The notes: a model not told the origin generated them from the sequence alone. Positions 55,575 through 64,000 are shown, numbered from the stretch's first letter. The stretch is DNA of 64,000 nucleotides from Congregibacter litoralis KT71 (GCF_000153125.2 NZ_CM002299.1:1178809-1242808); one strand, 5' to 3'. Numbers and translations are program-made.

Positions 55575-56534
55575 TCAGGCATAGGTCGCGTTCGTCTCTC
55601 GAAGAAGCTGCAGCATAGCGCTGTACATGGCTTCAAACTGTATGTCGCGGATGGGCGACTCGGGGTGCGTCGGAAAATCGGAATAATCAAAGAGCTGTTT
55701 GTCGCCAAAGTACCGTGTGGCGACCTCATTATCGGATTCGCGGCAATTGTCTACGAGATCACTGACGGTCTCCGGGGGCAGGACGAACTTCGGTCCGGGA
55801 AACAGTGCATTGAGCCCGGGCAGTATGGGATAAATCTCTAACTGGGTCGGCGCGTCTTTTGGTTTTCGGCGATTAAGTTCGCATTTAAATTGCGTCACAA
55901 CGCTGTTCAGCGACGGGTTACTGAGGCTTTGTCGCATGGAAAACGCGTCCACCGGGATTTGCAGCACATTTTCTGCATAGTCTTCTACAATGTTGGATGG
56001 CTGATAACGTCTTACCAAAAGCTGCTTGGGGAAATGCTCCTCCCAGGTCTCCAAAAAGCTCGCGTAGTGATTGCCCTTGAGATACACATCTTTGAAGAAA
56101 ACTTGAATGGACCCCGTATAGTCCGTGGCGTGCACGCGCTGGGCGTAGGAGGAGGCGAGGTACTCCAGTTGATTGCGGAGATAGACGACGATCTGCGCCT
56201 GAAAGTCCCGATAAGCCATCTGTACCAATCCAGGCCGGCAGTTCTGAAAACCTTCAGAGCTGATAAGGCCGATTGCCTCGGGGGGCTCGTCGTCGCTTTC
56301 AAGGGTCAGCGCCCGGACGGCTTCAAGCTGCCGGTAATCGTCAATCCCCTGGAGTTGCTGTACATTGCGCGGCTGAAATGGCCGTGACAGGCCATGATGC
56401 GCGTTTTTGACACGACCTGCCTGAGGTACAAAAAAACCGAAGTCACGCAATCGTGGCCGGTTATCCTGCAAGAAATGCTGAATAGCGGTGGTTCCTGTTT
56501 TGTGCCTACCGATGTGTATCAGGAGTTTGCGCAT
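55575..56534 (-). CDS. sulfotransferase-fold protein (HKTGTT type)
   Basis: A 319-residue protein. KLLIHIGRHKTGTTAIQHFL is the PAPS-binding loop of a family common in marine bacteria and cyanobacteria. AQIVVYLRNQLEYLASSYAQ is the second conserved block with the Arg and Ser of the 3'-phosphate site. It is transcribed divergently from the pair at 56753-58431 and followed by another sulfotransferase gene. Confidence 0.82.
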   Translation of the reverse strand: MRKLLIHIGRHKTGTTAIQHFLQDNRPRLRDFGFFVPQAGRVKNAHHGLSRPFQPRNVQQLQGIDDYRQLEAVRALTLESDDEPPEAIGLISSEGFQNCRPGLVQMAYRDFQAQIVVYLRNQLEYLASSYAQRVHATDYTGSIQVFFKDVYLKGNHYASFLETWEEHFPKQLLVRRYQPSNIVEDYAENVLQIPVDAFSMRQSLSNPSLNSVVTQFKCELNRRKPKDAPTQLEIYPILPGLNALFPGPKFVLPPETVSDLVDNCRESDNEVATRYFGDKQLFDYSDFPTHPESPIRDIQFEAMYSAMLQLLRETNATYA

Positions 56535-56695
56535 AATGGGGCTATATCGCTGAGCGCACCGCTTATCGTAAAATTCGAGGATACCAGCCTGAGGTTTTGT
56601 TCAACAGAACCTGATTGTGCAGCCTGACTAAACAGGTCGAGCATTTCAGCGCATGGGACTTGCTGACACGGACAACACATTTTTTATCTGGGCAT

Positions 56696-56746
56696 CCGAC
56701 CTTTCTGGACGTCCGACTTACCTGGACCTCCGACTTATCTGGACCT
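56696..56746. repeat. 17-bp direct repeat, three tandem copies before a start codon
   Basis: Copies at 56696-56712, 56713-56729 and 56730-56746 follow the pattern CCGACTTAYCTGGACCT, the first being more diverged. The array ends 6 bases before ATG 56753, so it covers the ribosome-binding region. The period is not a multiple of three, so coding use is unlikely. Confidence 0.9.
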
Positions 56747-56752
56747 CCTAGC

Positions 56753-57607
56753 ATGCGTCACATCATTCTTCACGGCCATATCTTTAAAAATGCCGGGTCG
56801 ACCTTTGACTGGAGTTTGAGCCGGAATTTCGCAGACGGCTTTCTTGATCACCGGGACAACCGCGCAATGCGCCAGCAACGGGCAAAGCATCTGGCGATGG
56901 TGGTTGCCAGTACGCCGAGCCTGACAGCGCTCTCGAGCCATCATCTGTGCTACCCCCTGCCGCAGCCGCCCGATGTGATCTTCCATCCGGTATATCTGCT
57001 GCGTCATCCCATTGAGCGTATCCAGTCGGTTTACGCCTTCGAGCGGAAGCAGGACGCGGATACCCCGGGGGCAATCGCTGCGAAAGAAAAAGATTTTGCG
57101 GAATACGTGGCCTGGCGCATGGAGGAAGAGGTTCCCCGGACGATTCGTGATTATCAGACCAGCTACATCGCCGGATTCCATACCCGTCAGGTAAAAGCTA
57201 CGGCGCCGGCGGACTGGATGCAGCGCGCCTTGCATCACCTTGAGTTTTTAGACTGCGTCGGGGTGGTGGACCGCTATGACGAGAGTATGGTGGTGTTCGA
57301 GGATTATCTTAAGCCGTATTTTCCTGATATCGATCTCGCCTATGTTCGTCAGAACGTAACGCAAGACCGCTCAGCCAATGAGACAATTAACAGCCGCGTG
57401 CACGACACGCTGGACAAGTTAGGTGACCTGGCCGCCGAGGTCCTCAGCAAAAACAGCTACGATCTTGCCCTGTATCGACAGGCCAATCAGAAGCTGGACG
57501 ATTCCATAGCTCGGATTGATGATTTCGATCGTCGGCTCAGCAAGTTTCGTAAGCGGTGCAAACGCGTCAACGTGGGCTCGGTTCTCGAACGTATAGGTTT
57601 AGGATGA
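56753..57607 (+). CDS. sulfotransferase-like protein (FKNAGST type), copy 1
   Basis: From ATG 56753 the protein has 284 residues. It starts RHIILHGHIFKNAGSTFDWS, a Sulfotransfer_2-like phosphosulfate loop; PVYLLRHPIERIQSVYAFER is the 3'-phosphate block. The frame is open upstream to 56615, but that part is repeat DNA without similarity to the paralogue, so the inner ATG is preferred. The next gene is a clear paralogue with the same block order, and its ATG overlaps this stop. Confidence 0.82.
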   Translation: MRHIILHGHIFKNAGSTFDWSLSRNFADGFLDHRDNRAMRQQRAKHLAMVVASTPSLTALSSHHLCYPLPQPPDVIFHPVYLLRHPIERIQSVYAFERKQDADTPGAIAAKEKDFAEYVAWRMEEEVPRTIRDYQTSYIAGFHTRQVKATAPADWMQRALHHLEFLDCVGVVDRYDESMVVFEDYLKPYFPDIDLAYVRQNVTQDRSANETINSRVHDTLDKLGDLAAEVLSKNSYDLALYRQANQKLDDSIARIDDFDRRLSKFRKRCKRVNVGSVLERIGLG

Positions 57608-58431
57608 ATAGTACGGCTGATTCGAGACCGGTGCTGCTTCACGCACATCTGTTTAAAAACGCGGGCACAACTCTGGACTGGAGTCTGCAAAGAAGTTTCT
57701 CCGCAGGGTTTTGCGACCACCGGGATGACGCAAAGATGCGCGGAAACCCAGGGTACCTCGCGGATTTTCTGAAGGCTAAGCCGCAGCTGAGGGCGCTTTC
57801 GAGCCACTGGCTGCCCTTTCCCCTGCCGGAGGTGCCGGGTCTGACCCTGAGGCCACTGGTGATTCTTCGGCATCCCATAGAGCGCATCGCTTCGGTCTAC
57901 GAGTTTGAGCGCCGCCAGGCGGTGGACCATCCGGGAACGCAGAAGGCCCGAAACGGTGATCTCCAAAGCTATGTTGCATGGCGGTTGGAGCAGGGCACGG
58001 GCCCCGTGATACGCAATTATCAAACGCGCATGCTCTCGGGGGTTTACCCGGGCAATGATGATGATAACCAACTGAATAAGGCAGTACAGTTGCTTGAGAC
58101 CTTGCCGGCGGTGGGCATCGTGGAGCGTTACCGGGAGAGCGCAGTGCTGTTCGAGGAGGCGCTTAAAAACGACTTTCCTGCTATTGATTTAGCTTTCCAG
58201 CGGCAGAACGTGCGCGATGCCAGCGATCAGCGCAGTCCCGAAGAACGCCGCGAGGCGGTGGAGCGAGAGCTCGGCGAGCTGCTGGCGCCTGTCCTTGCTG
58301 CCAATAGCATGGACCTTGCTCTGTATGACCGTGCCTGCGCGCGTTTCCATAAGGACTGGGACGGACTCCGGGAGTCGAGTGACTTACTGGATCAGCTTGA
58401 TGCGCGTTGCCGGCAGCTAGGGGCATCTTAG
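57604..58431 (+). CDS. sulfotransferase-like protein (FKNAGTT type), copy 2
   Basis: A 275-residue protein, ATG 57604 overlapping the preceding stop (ATGA). VLLHAHLFKNAGTTLDWSLQ and LVILRHPIERIASVYEFERR align with HGHIFKNAGSTFDWSL and RHPIERIQSVYAFERK of the neighbour; DHPGTQKARNGDLQSYVAWR also has a counterpart there. Tandem duplication followed by divergence is the simple reading. The acceptor is unknown. Confidence 0.82.
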   Translation: MNSTADSRPVLLHAHLFKNAGTTLDWSLQRSFSAGFCDHRDDAKMRGNPGYLADFLKAKPQLRALSSHWLPFPLPEVPGLTLRPLVILRHPIERIASVYEFERRQAVDHPGTQKARNGDLQSYVAWRLEQGTGPVIRNYQTRMLSGVYPGNDDDNQLNKAVQLLETLPAVGIVERYRESAVLFEEALKNDFPAIDLAFQRQNVRDASDQRSPEERREAVERELGELLAPVLAANSMDLALYDRACARFHKDWDGLRESSDLLDQLDARCRQLGAS

Positions 58432-58433
58432 CT

Positions 58434-60074
58434 TTGCCAGGATCTTCATTGTTGCCGTGGCGCCGATTCCGGCGCCCCGAGTTCGTCATAGCGGCCCATT
58501 ATTTTTCCGACGGCTGGCCCCTGGATTCCCTCCAGGTGATGCGTAAGCGCACCCTGGGCAAAGAGCTCAGACAGCTGCGCAAAGATGGCTTTAACACCAT
58601 TATCGTGGTGGTGCCCTGGCGAAACTTTCAGGCGACGCAGCAGCCCGTAGCCTACGACGATTTTCATCAGGCGCAGCTTCGCCTGGTACTGGCGGCAGCG
58701 CAGGGAGCTGGGCTCGCCGTTTTGCTGCGGGTCGGTTACACCCATCAGGTCATGCGCAAGCCCGTACTCAACGGTTTTCGTTGGGCTCAGTCTATGCTTA
58801 CGGACCCCGCTATTGAGAGCGCTTGGCTGGATTATTTTGCAGAGATAGACCGTATCACCCGGGACTACGAATGCTGCATTGGCGGTTTTATCTCCTGGGA
58901 GGAACTGTGGCACGCCTTTCGGGTGTGGCAGGAGCAGAGCGGCGAGGCCAATAGTGCCGCAGCGAAAGCATCAGGCTATCTGGAGTACCTCGAAGCGAGG
59001 GGTATCGAGCATGACGGACGGATACCGCCTAAAGATAGCGCAGCCCACGCCCACTACCTGAGTTTTGTGAACAGCCGCATGGCAACGATGTTCGAGCGCG
59101 CGCGATCTCACTGGCCAGCGCTCGGTGTGGAGTATCGCGTCGATAAGGACCCGGTACCTACCTCGGATGGCATCCACTGGCGCGACAACGAGCAGTTTCT
59201 GGATTGGGAGCCGCACCGCTACAGCTACTGGGCGCCGTTCATGGGCGCCGAAAACGTCGGAGAAGCATTGAGCGCTGAACAGGCCGAAGTGCTTTTGCGC
59301 TACATGCTGGAGACGACAAGCGAAGGAGGCCTTTATCCGGGCCAGATCGTTGAGCAGTTCAACTTCATCGACAACACCCAAAAGTACCTTGGCACTCACG
59401 CAAAAATCGCAGATGAGCAGATCGACGGATTTCTGGAACAGGCGGCACCCTTGTTTCGCAGATACGCCGGGGGTTACGGGCTCTGGGCCAGCCGGGACTA
59501 CCGTATGAGCATGCTTTACAACGGCGCTTTGCTCGATGACTGTCGCGGCTGGGTTCTTTCGGATGATGCGCAGGCTCGCAAAAGCGGCGGTGTCCGACTT
59601 CAAAAAGGCGCTCGGCTGAGGCAGCGCATTGAGCCGCGGGTGACCTGGGTACAGAGGAATCATCCTACAAGAGAAGTGATTCTGGAGGTGGAGTACCTGC
59701 GCTGGCGAGGCCTGGGTGCCTCCCAGCTGCGCGCTCGTCTCAATCAGGGAGCGTGGGCCAGCTGTGAAGCGGACTCAAAGGGGCGCTTGATTGCCCGTGT
59801 GCCTGCAGATCTCCAGGACGTGTTTGATAACGGCGTTGACTTTGAGATTGAAAATCTTGGCCGCTCACTCACGGTGACACGAGTGTTTCTGTATTACGAA
59901 ACCTACACCGCGGGTGTTCGAGATACCAACGGGGGGGAAGGGCGGTTTCTGGAGGCGATCCGGCATTTCAATGCACGGCTCCTTGAACCTGAAGAGCCTG
60001 AAGACGAGGAACACAGCGAGGAAATGAAAAGCGAAAGCAACGCTCCCGAGGCTGACCATCAGCTTGATAGGTAA
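58434..60074 (+). CDS. protein with a glycoside-hydrolase-like (TIM-barrel) N-terminal part
   Basis: I do not recognise the exact family. From TTG 58434 (3 bases after the previous stop; TTG 58407 is possible) the protein has 546 residues. RTLGKELRQLRKDGFNTIIV, GAGLAVLLRVGYTHQ and GGFISWEELWHAFRVW look like the beta-alpha units of a retaining GH5/GH42-like barrel, with candidate acidic residues in SWEELW and VEQFNFID. The C-terminal 150 residues (LRQRIEPRVTWVQRNH, VDFEIENLGRSLTVTRVFLYYE) look like a beta-sandwich. No signal peptide is seen. It may trim or build the cluster's glycan. Convergent, with a 16-base overlap, with the next sulfotransferase gene. Confidence 0.6.
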   Translation: MPGSSLLPWRRFRRPEFVIAAHYFSDGWPLDSLQVMRKRTLGKELRQLRKDGFNTIIVVVPWRNFQATQQPVAYDDFHQAQLRLVLAAAQGAGLAVLLRVGYTHQVMRKPVLNGFRWAQSMLTDPAIESAWLDYFAEIDRITRDYECCIGGFISWEELWHAFRVWQEQSGEANSAAAKASGYLEYLEARGIEHDGRIPPKDSAAHAHYLSFVNSRMATMFERARSHWPALGVEYRVDKDPVPTSDGIHWRDNEQFLDWEPHRYSYWAPFMGAENVGEALSAEQAEVLLRYMLETTSEGGLYPGQIVEQFNFIDNTQKYLGTHAKIADEQIDGFLEQAAPLFRRYAGGYGLWASRDYRMSMLYNGALLDDCRGWVLSDDAQARKSGGVRLQKGARLRQRIEPRVTWVQRNHPTREVILEVEYLRWRGLGASQLRARLNQGAWASCEADSKGRLIARVPADLQDVFDNGVDFEIENLGRSLTVTRVFLYYETYTAGVRDTNGGEGRFLEAIRHFNARLLEPEEPEDEEHSEEMKSESNAPEADHQLDR

Positions 60075-60769
60075 AGCGCCCCGTAGGGCGTGCGCGCCAA
60101 CAGTGACGGGTAATCCTGCAGCACATGCACAACGCGCTGTATGTCGTCAGGCGCGATGCGAGTCAGCTTTTGGGGATTCATGTCTGACAGGGGCCGCCTT
60201 TGCACGCCCTCCACCGAGTGGGCTTCGATGGCGCTGCGGTAGTCCACATCCCGCAGTTCCGGCAGCCAGGATGCCAGGGCTGTGAAGGTCTGCCGGGGGC
60301 GGGCAACCATATCTTCGTAGTACAGCAGATGGCTGTCCGGTCGTCGCTCGAGGATCTCAAGATGCATGGTGAGCCATTCGATCCAGCGCTGGGCGGCAGC
60401 CTCCCAGTCCATGTTGTTGCGTCGGTGAAGCGCCTCGCAAATGGCCAGGGGGTCGCGCATGAGGCAGATAAAATGCGTGGGTTTAAAGTGTTGCTCAAGA
60501 ATCGCACTGCGACAGAGGTGGGGTGGGCTTTTTTCCAGCAGTATCGCCTTGTCCCCATCCCAATAACGGTACCAGGTTTTTGAGACCAGCTCCCAGTCGA
60601 AGACCGTATCGGGATCCCAGGGGCGCTCGCGCATCATGTTACGCAGCTCCGGCAGCTTTTGACCCTCGTCAGGCAGGGCCGATACCTGCGATGATGTTTG
60701 AAGCAGGCGCCACAGCACCGTCGATCCGCTGTAGGGTGGTGACAGAATGAAGAGGTACTTGGCTGGCAT
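60059..60769 (-). CDS. sulfotransferase family protein
   Basis: From ATG 60769 (MPAKYLFILSPPYSGSTVLW; ATG 60775 is also possible) the protein has 236 residues. SPPYSGST is the 5'-phosphosulfate loop; THFICLMRDPLAICEALHRR is the 3'-phosphate block with RDP. LLYYEDMVARPRQTFTAL is the usual following element. It is the last gene of the sulfotransferase-rich region and overlaps the end of the barrel gene on the other strand by 16 bases. Confidence 0.85.
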   Translation of the reverse strand: MPAKYLFILSPPYSGSTVLWRLLQTSSQVSALPDEGQKLPELRNMMRERPWDPDTVFDWELVSKTWYRYWDGDKAILLEKSPPHLCRSAILEQHFKPTHFICLMRDPLAICEALHRRNNMDWEAAAQRWIEWLTMHLEILERRPDSHLLYYEDMVARPRQTFTALASWLPELRDVDYRSAIEAHSVEGVQRRPLSDMNPQKLTRIAPDDIQRVVHVLQDYPSLLARTPYGALYLSS

Positions 60770-60786
60770 GGCCACCGCCTAAAAAA

Positions 60787-62211
60787 ATGCGGGACAAGAT
60801 TAACACTGATGGGAAGAATACGGATGGTAGACAGGCCGTGAGCGAGGCTACTCCCAGCTATTCCTGGCGAGAGGCGCTGCTCATCTATACGCGCAAGAAA
60901 GCGCTGGTGCTGAGCCTGTTGGGATTCTCCGCAGGGCTGCCGTTTTTGCTGGTTTTCTCGACGCTCACCGCCTGGCTCCGGGACGAGGGCGTGGAGAGAA
61001 CGGCCATCGGCTTTTTTGCCTGGGTGGGGCTCACCTATTCCATCAAGGTGTTCTGGGCTCCCGTGGTCGACCGACTGAAGTTACCCCTGCTCCAGGGCCT
61101 CCTGGGGCAGCGGCGGAGCTGGATCTTTCTCGGGCAACTGGGCATAGCGTCGGGGCTTGGGCTGATGAGTCTGATGAACCCCCAGCAGGGCCTTGTGAAC
61201 ATTGCGCTGGCAGCGCTACTGGTGGCGTTTTCTTCCTCCACGCAAGATGTCGCCCTCGACGCTTTTCGCATTGAATCGGCCCCGGATGAAGAGCAGGGCG
61301 CCCTCTCCGCGTCCTACATCTTTGGTTACCGTCTCGCGCTACTGGTCTCCGGTGCAGGGGCGCTTTACCTCGCGGACATTCACAGTTGGTCACTGGCCTA
61401 CCTTGGCATGGCTGCCCTCGTGGGCGCGTGCATGCTCGCCACCCTCTGGGCTGATGAGCCTTTTCACCGGACGGCGGAGGAGCAGCGTCGCATGGACGCA
61501 GAGATGGTGGATCAGGTGATGGGCCGACCCATGCATCTAGAGGAGCGGTCCCTCTGGCAACGTCAGCTGTTGGGCGCGGTGATCTGTCCCTTTTTGGAGT
61601 TTCTTCAGCGTTTTGGGCCCTTCGCCTTCGTGTTGCTGGTGTTCATTGCCGTTTTCCGTTTGAGCGATATCGCCATGGGTGTCATGGCCAATCCGTTCTA
61701 TCTCGATCTGGGGTATAGCAAGTCAGAGATAGCCAGCGTTGCCAAGCTGTTTGGGTTTTTCATGACCATCGCAGGTTCCGCGCTCTGCGGAGTCCTCGTC
61801 ATGCGCTTCGGTCTGCTGAGGCCGCTGATGCTGGGTGCGATCATGGTGGCGAGCACAAACCTGCTGTTCGCAGTGCTTGCGGGGCTGGAGGGCGATAGCG
61901 CGCCGGCACTGCTGTGGCTGGCGCTGGTGATCAGCGCGGATAATCTCAGTGGCGGCATCGCGAGCACCGCGTTTCTCGCGTATCTCTCGAGCCTCACGCA
62001 CCGCAGCTATACCGCGACGCAATATGCACTGTTCAGCTCGCTCATGACCCTCCCGGGCAAGTTCCTGTCGGGGTTTTCCGGCTGGGTGGTGGACAGTTCG
62101 GGATACGCGCAGTTCTTTGTGATTGCCGCGGGGCTGGGCATCCCCGCCATTATACTTGTGGGTGTCCTGATGCACGTCGATGGCAAAAAGCGCCGGGCCG
62201 CAGAAAGTTAA
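60787..62211 (+). CDS. MFS permease of the AmpG (muropeptide) type
   Basis: A 474-residue membrane protein of the AmpG branch: LGFSAGLPFLLVFSTLTAWLRD split at the usual first helix, YSIKVFWAPVVDRLKLP, SSTQDVALDAFRIE and ADNLSGGIASTAFLAYLSSL are characteristic. AmpG imports anhydromuropeptides from the periplasm for cell-wall recycling. About 12-14 helices are expected. An inner start near 60838 (GTG) is possible since the first 17 residues are polar and unlike the family. Confidence 0.9.
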   Translation: MRDKINTDGKNTDGRQAVSEATPSYSWREALLIYTRKKALVLSLLGFSAGLPFLLVFSTLTAWLRDEGVERTAIGFFAWVGLTYSIKVFWAPVVDRLKLPLLQGLLGQRRSWIFLGQLGIASGLGLMSLMNPQQGLVNIALAALLVAFSSSTQDVALDAFRIESAPDEEQGALSASYIFGYRLALLVSGAGALYLADIHSWSLAYLGMAALVGACMLATLWADEPFHRTAEEQRRMDAEMVDQVMGRPMHLEERSLWQRQLLGAVICPFLEFLQRFGPFAFVLLVFIAVFRLSDIAMGVMANPFYLDLGYSKSEIASVAKLFGFFMTIAGSALCGVLVMRFGLLRPLMLGAIMVASTNLLFAVLAGLEGDSAPALLWLALVISADNLSGGIASTAFLAYLSSLTHRSYTATQYALFSSLMTLPGKFLSGFSGWVVDSSGYAQFFVIAAGLGIPAIILVGVLMHVDGKKRRAAES

Positions 62212-62255
62212 AAAACTCATGTTTCTTGCTTTGAGCGCCGGGGGCGCTTGGCTGA

Positions 62256-62579
62256 CTACCAGCGATAGCGCCTGAGCACCGCAGCGCCGCCGGCGCCGAG
62301 GAGTATGCCCTCGGCGGCGAGGTGGGCTCTCTGACGATCCGCGCCGTGCGTGCCCGGGGGGAGGGAGCTTTTCCCACTGGCGTTCACCACCCGGTACCAG
62401 GGTACATTGCTGTCCTCGGGCAATTTTCGAAGCGCCGCGCCCACGCGCCGTGCCGCACCGGGGAGCCCGGCGCGTTCGGCTACATCGCCATAGGTGGACA
62501 GCTTGCCGGCGGGGATTGCGCAGACCGTGAGCCAGATCCGCTGGTCCAGATCGCCATCCATGGAGTGTTTGTCGCTCAT
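62256..62579 (-). CDS. alkyltransferase-like protein (MGMT fold, no active cysteine)
   Basis: From ATG 62579 (MSDKHSMDGDLDQRIW) the protein has 107 residues. It has the O6-alkylguanine-DNA alkyltransferase fold: WLTVCAIPAGKLSTYGDVAERAG and RRVGAALRKLP. NVPWYRVVNASGKSSLPPGT has Trp in place of the catalytic Cys of the PCHR motif, so it belongs to the ATL group, which binds alkylated DNA and hands it to nucleotide excision repair. The frame is open 15 codons further upstream. Confidence 0.9.
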   Translation of the reverse strand: MSDKHSMDGDLDQRIWLTVCAIPAGKLSTYGDVAERAGLPGAARRVGAALRKLPEDSNVPWYRVVNASGKSSLPPGTHGADRQRAHLAAEGILLGAGGAAVLRRYRW

Positions 62580-62644
62580 AACCGGATTGTACGTGATCAG
62601 GGCTCGCGGCTTGCAAACGAGCATTGAGCCCCCATACTTTAGTG

Positions 62645-63061
62645 ATGAGATGGATTTTTATACTGCTCCCGTGGATGGAGCTTTTTACCCTGATTCAATT
62701 GGGTGCCCGGATAGGTGCCGTTCAGGCAATGCTCTACGTGTTGGCCACGTTTCTCCTGGGGCTCACGATACTCAGAGCGCAGGGCATGGAAATAGTCAAT
62801 AAACTCCGCGCTGCCCAGAGCGGTGCCGCTACGATGTTACCCCAGCGACTCCTCGCCGATGAGCTCGCCCTGGGTTTGGCAGGACTGCTGCTGATTGTGC
62901 CGGGTCTGATTACGGATGTCGTCGCCGTCCTCGTCCTGTTCGGACCGCTCAGGCGGAAGCTCTTTTCGGCCCTGGGGGGCAGTAAAGGCTCGGCCTCCCC
63001 CTACCAACCACGCCCCGGCGATCCCATTGAGGGAGAATTTCGTCGCCTCGATGACGATTGA
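62645..63061 (+). CDS. fxsA: FxsA family membrane protein
   Basis: A 138-residue protein from ATG 62645 (GTG 62642 or TTG 62624 are alternatives). RWIFILLPWMELFTLIQLGARIG and LATFLLGLTILRAQG are the two conserved blocks; LALGLAGLLLIVPGLITDVVA is the C-terminal helix with the typical Pro-Gly. E. coli FxsA relieves F-plasmid exclusion of phage T7; the ordinary role is unknown. It often lies before groES, as it does here. Confidence 0.93.
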   Translation: MRWIFILLPWMELFTLIQLGARIGAVQAMLYVLATFLLGLTILRAQGMEIVNKLRAAQSGAATMLPQRLLADELALGLAGLLLIVPGLITDVVAVLVLFGPLRRKLFSALGGSKGSASPYQPRPGDPIEGEFRRLDDD

Positions 63062-63171
63062 TTGCAAGACTCGTCGCATTCCACAGCCTGTCGTAACTAG
63101 CTGTAATTATTGTACTTTTCAATTTTTCTCCTGAGCACTGATGTTCTGCGTCGCAAGCGCCTCAAAAATAA

Positions 63172-63198
63172 TTAGCACTCTGGCCAAAAGACTGCCAA
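63172..63198 (+). promoter_or_regulatory. CIRCE-like inverted repeat upstream of groES
   Basis: TTAGCACTC (63172-63180) is a perfect left half of the HrcA operator. After exactly 9 bases comes GACTGCCAA, which matches the right half GAGTGCTAA at 7 of 9 positions. The spacing is that of CIRCE. It may be a functional or decayed HrcA site. Confidence 0.45.
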
Positions 63199-63204
63199 AA
63201 AGCT

Positions 63205-63232
63205 CTTGAAATCCGTTTGTTGCACCCCATAA
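63205..63232 (+). promoter_or_regulatory. sigma-32 (heat shock) promoter of groESL
   Basis: CTTGAAA (63205-63211) and CCCCATAA (63225-63232) are separated by 13 bases, matching the RpoH consensus closely. About 58 bases of leader follow, containing a CCCCG/CGGGG hairpin (63244-63256), before the groES start. Confidence 0.85.
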
Positions 63233-63290
63233 ACCAGTCAGTCCCCCGCTTCGGGGTCACCTAAAGTCGATTGATTGGAGATTTGAAGCA

Positions 63291-63581
63291 ATGAAGATCC
63301 GTCCGCTGTATGACCGTGTGGTCATTCGTCGCAACGAAGAAGAAGAAACCACAGCCGGAGGCATCCTTCTGCCCGGTTCCGCAAAAGAAAAGCCCAACCA
63401 GGGAGAGGTTGTCGCCGTCGGCGATGGCAAGGCTCTGGACAACGGCGAAGTTCGTGCACTGGCCGTGAAAGTTGGCGACACCGTAGTGTTCGGTCAGTAC
63501 GCCGGCAGCAACACCATCGAAGTTGATGGTGAAGAACTGATCATCATGGGTGAGAGCGAGATTTACGCGGTCGTAGAGTAA
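63291..63581 (+). CDS. groS: co-chaperonin GroES
   Basis: A 96-residue protein, standard length. [20 protein letters not shown] and [21 protein letters not shown] cover the base strands and mobile loop. [20 protein letters not shown] and ESEIYAVVE follow. The ribosome site is TTGGAG. It forms the heptameric lid of the GroEL chamber. A sigma-32 promoter precedes it and groEL follows 67 bases later. Confidence 0.98.
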   Translation: MKIRPLYDRVVIRRNEEEETTAGGILLPGSAKEKPNQGEVVAVGDGKALDNGEVRALAVKVGDTVVFGQYAGSNTIEVDGEELIIMGESEIYAVVE

Positions 63582-63627
63582 ACCGGGTAAGCGCATCGCT
63601 GAACCATCCCACGACATTCAATTTTAG

Positions 63628-64000
<373 letters not shown>

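Overview
The window looks like a chromosomal piece of a marine gammaproteobacterium, most plausibly of the Halieaceae (OM60/NOR5) type. That is inference from gene content: a type II secretion operon in the Xanthomonas Xps order, FabV, an AceE/AceF pair, a glucosylglycerate (compatible solute) operon, many sulfotransferases and groESL behind a sigma-32 type promoter. Most of the window is GC-rich (37 of 60 bases in a sampled stretch at 24061), but the two large sensor genes on the left are clearly poorer (25 of 60 at 2401 and at 7201).

Layout. 1-602: end of an enoyl-CoA hydratase/isomerase gene. 606-8109 (minus): two consecutive propeller/Y_Y_Y sensor genes, a complete hybrid histidine kinase followed by a degenerate kinase-like protein. 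8229-9457: an intact IS3-family element with 34-bp perfect terminal inverted repeats and a 3-bp GGC target duplication. It sits between a minus-strand terminator and an exported protein made largely of nine 13-residue repeats (9488-10132). Upstream of the repeat gene, on the same strand, are a secreted subtilase and a REC-GGDEF-EAL regulator whose GGDEF part is broken by frameshifts. 14268-21415: nadA, a BepA-like M48 protease, a TusA-like protein, an AI-2E family permease and an M16 lipoprotein protease. 21779-26228: aceE and aceF without lpd. 26248-30986: D-glycerate kinase, HAD phosphatase, glucosyl-3-phosphoglycerate synthase and a GH13 phosphorylase, together a closed glucosylglycerate synthesis and recovery loop. 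31106-34876: fabV, an MBL-fold hydrolase and an acyl-CoA synthetase. 35056-45702: a type II secretion operon in the order E-F-G-H-I-J-K-L-M-C-D, with a 24-codon ORF in front of gspG. 45996-49050: a small lipoprotein, a signal-peptide protein with the codon and terminator signature of an abundant product, and a parvulin-type isomerase. 49169-60775: a surface-glycan cluster with seven sulfotransferase-fold genes or domains, a sulfotransferase/coiled-coil/GT2/GT4 fusion, an OafA-type acyltransferase and a TIM-barrel-like protein. 60787-64000: an AmpG-like permease, an alkyltransferase-like protein, FxsA, groES and the start of groEL.

The most unusual locus is the exported GYIWGIRNAADQQ repeat protein next to a secreted subtilase. 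I recognise no family for it. It could be a matrix or amyloid-like protein, or a multi-copy peptide precursor; the sequence does not decide between these. The second is the dense sulfotransferase cluster downstream of the type II secretion operon, which suggests a sulfated surface polymer or glycoprotein. Several intergenic regions carry short perfect tandem repeats (8, 9 and 17 bp units).
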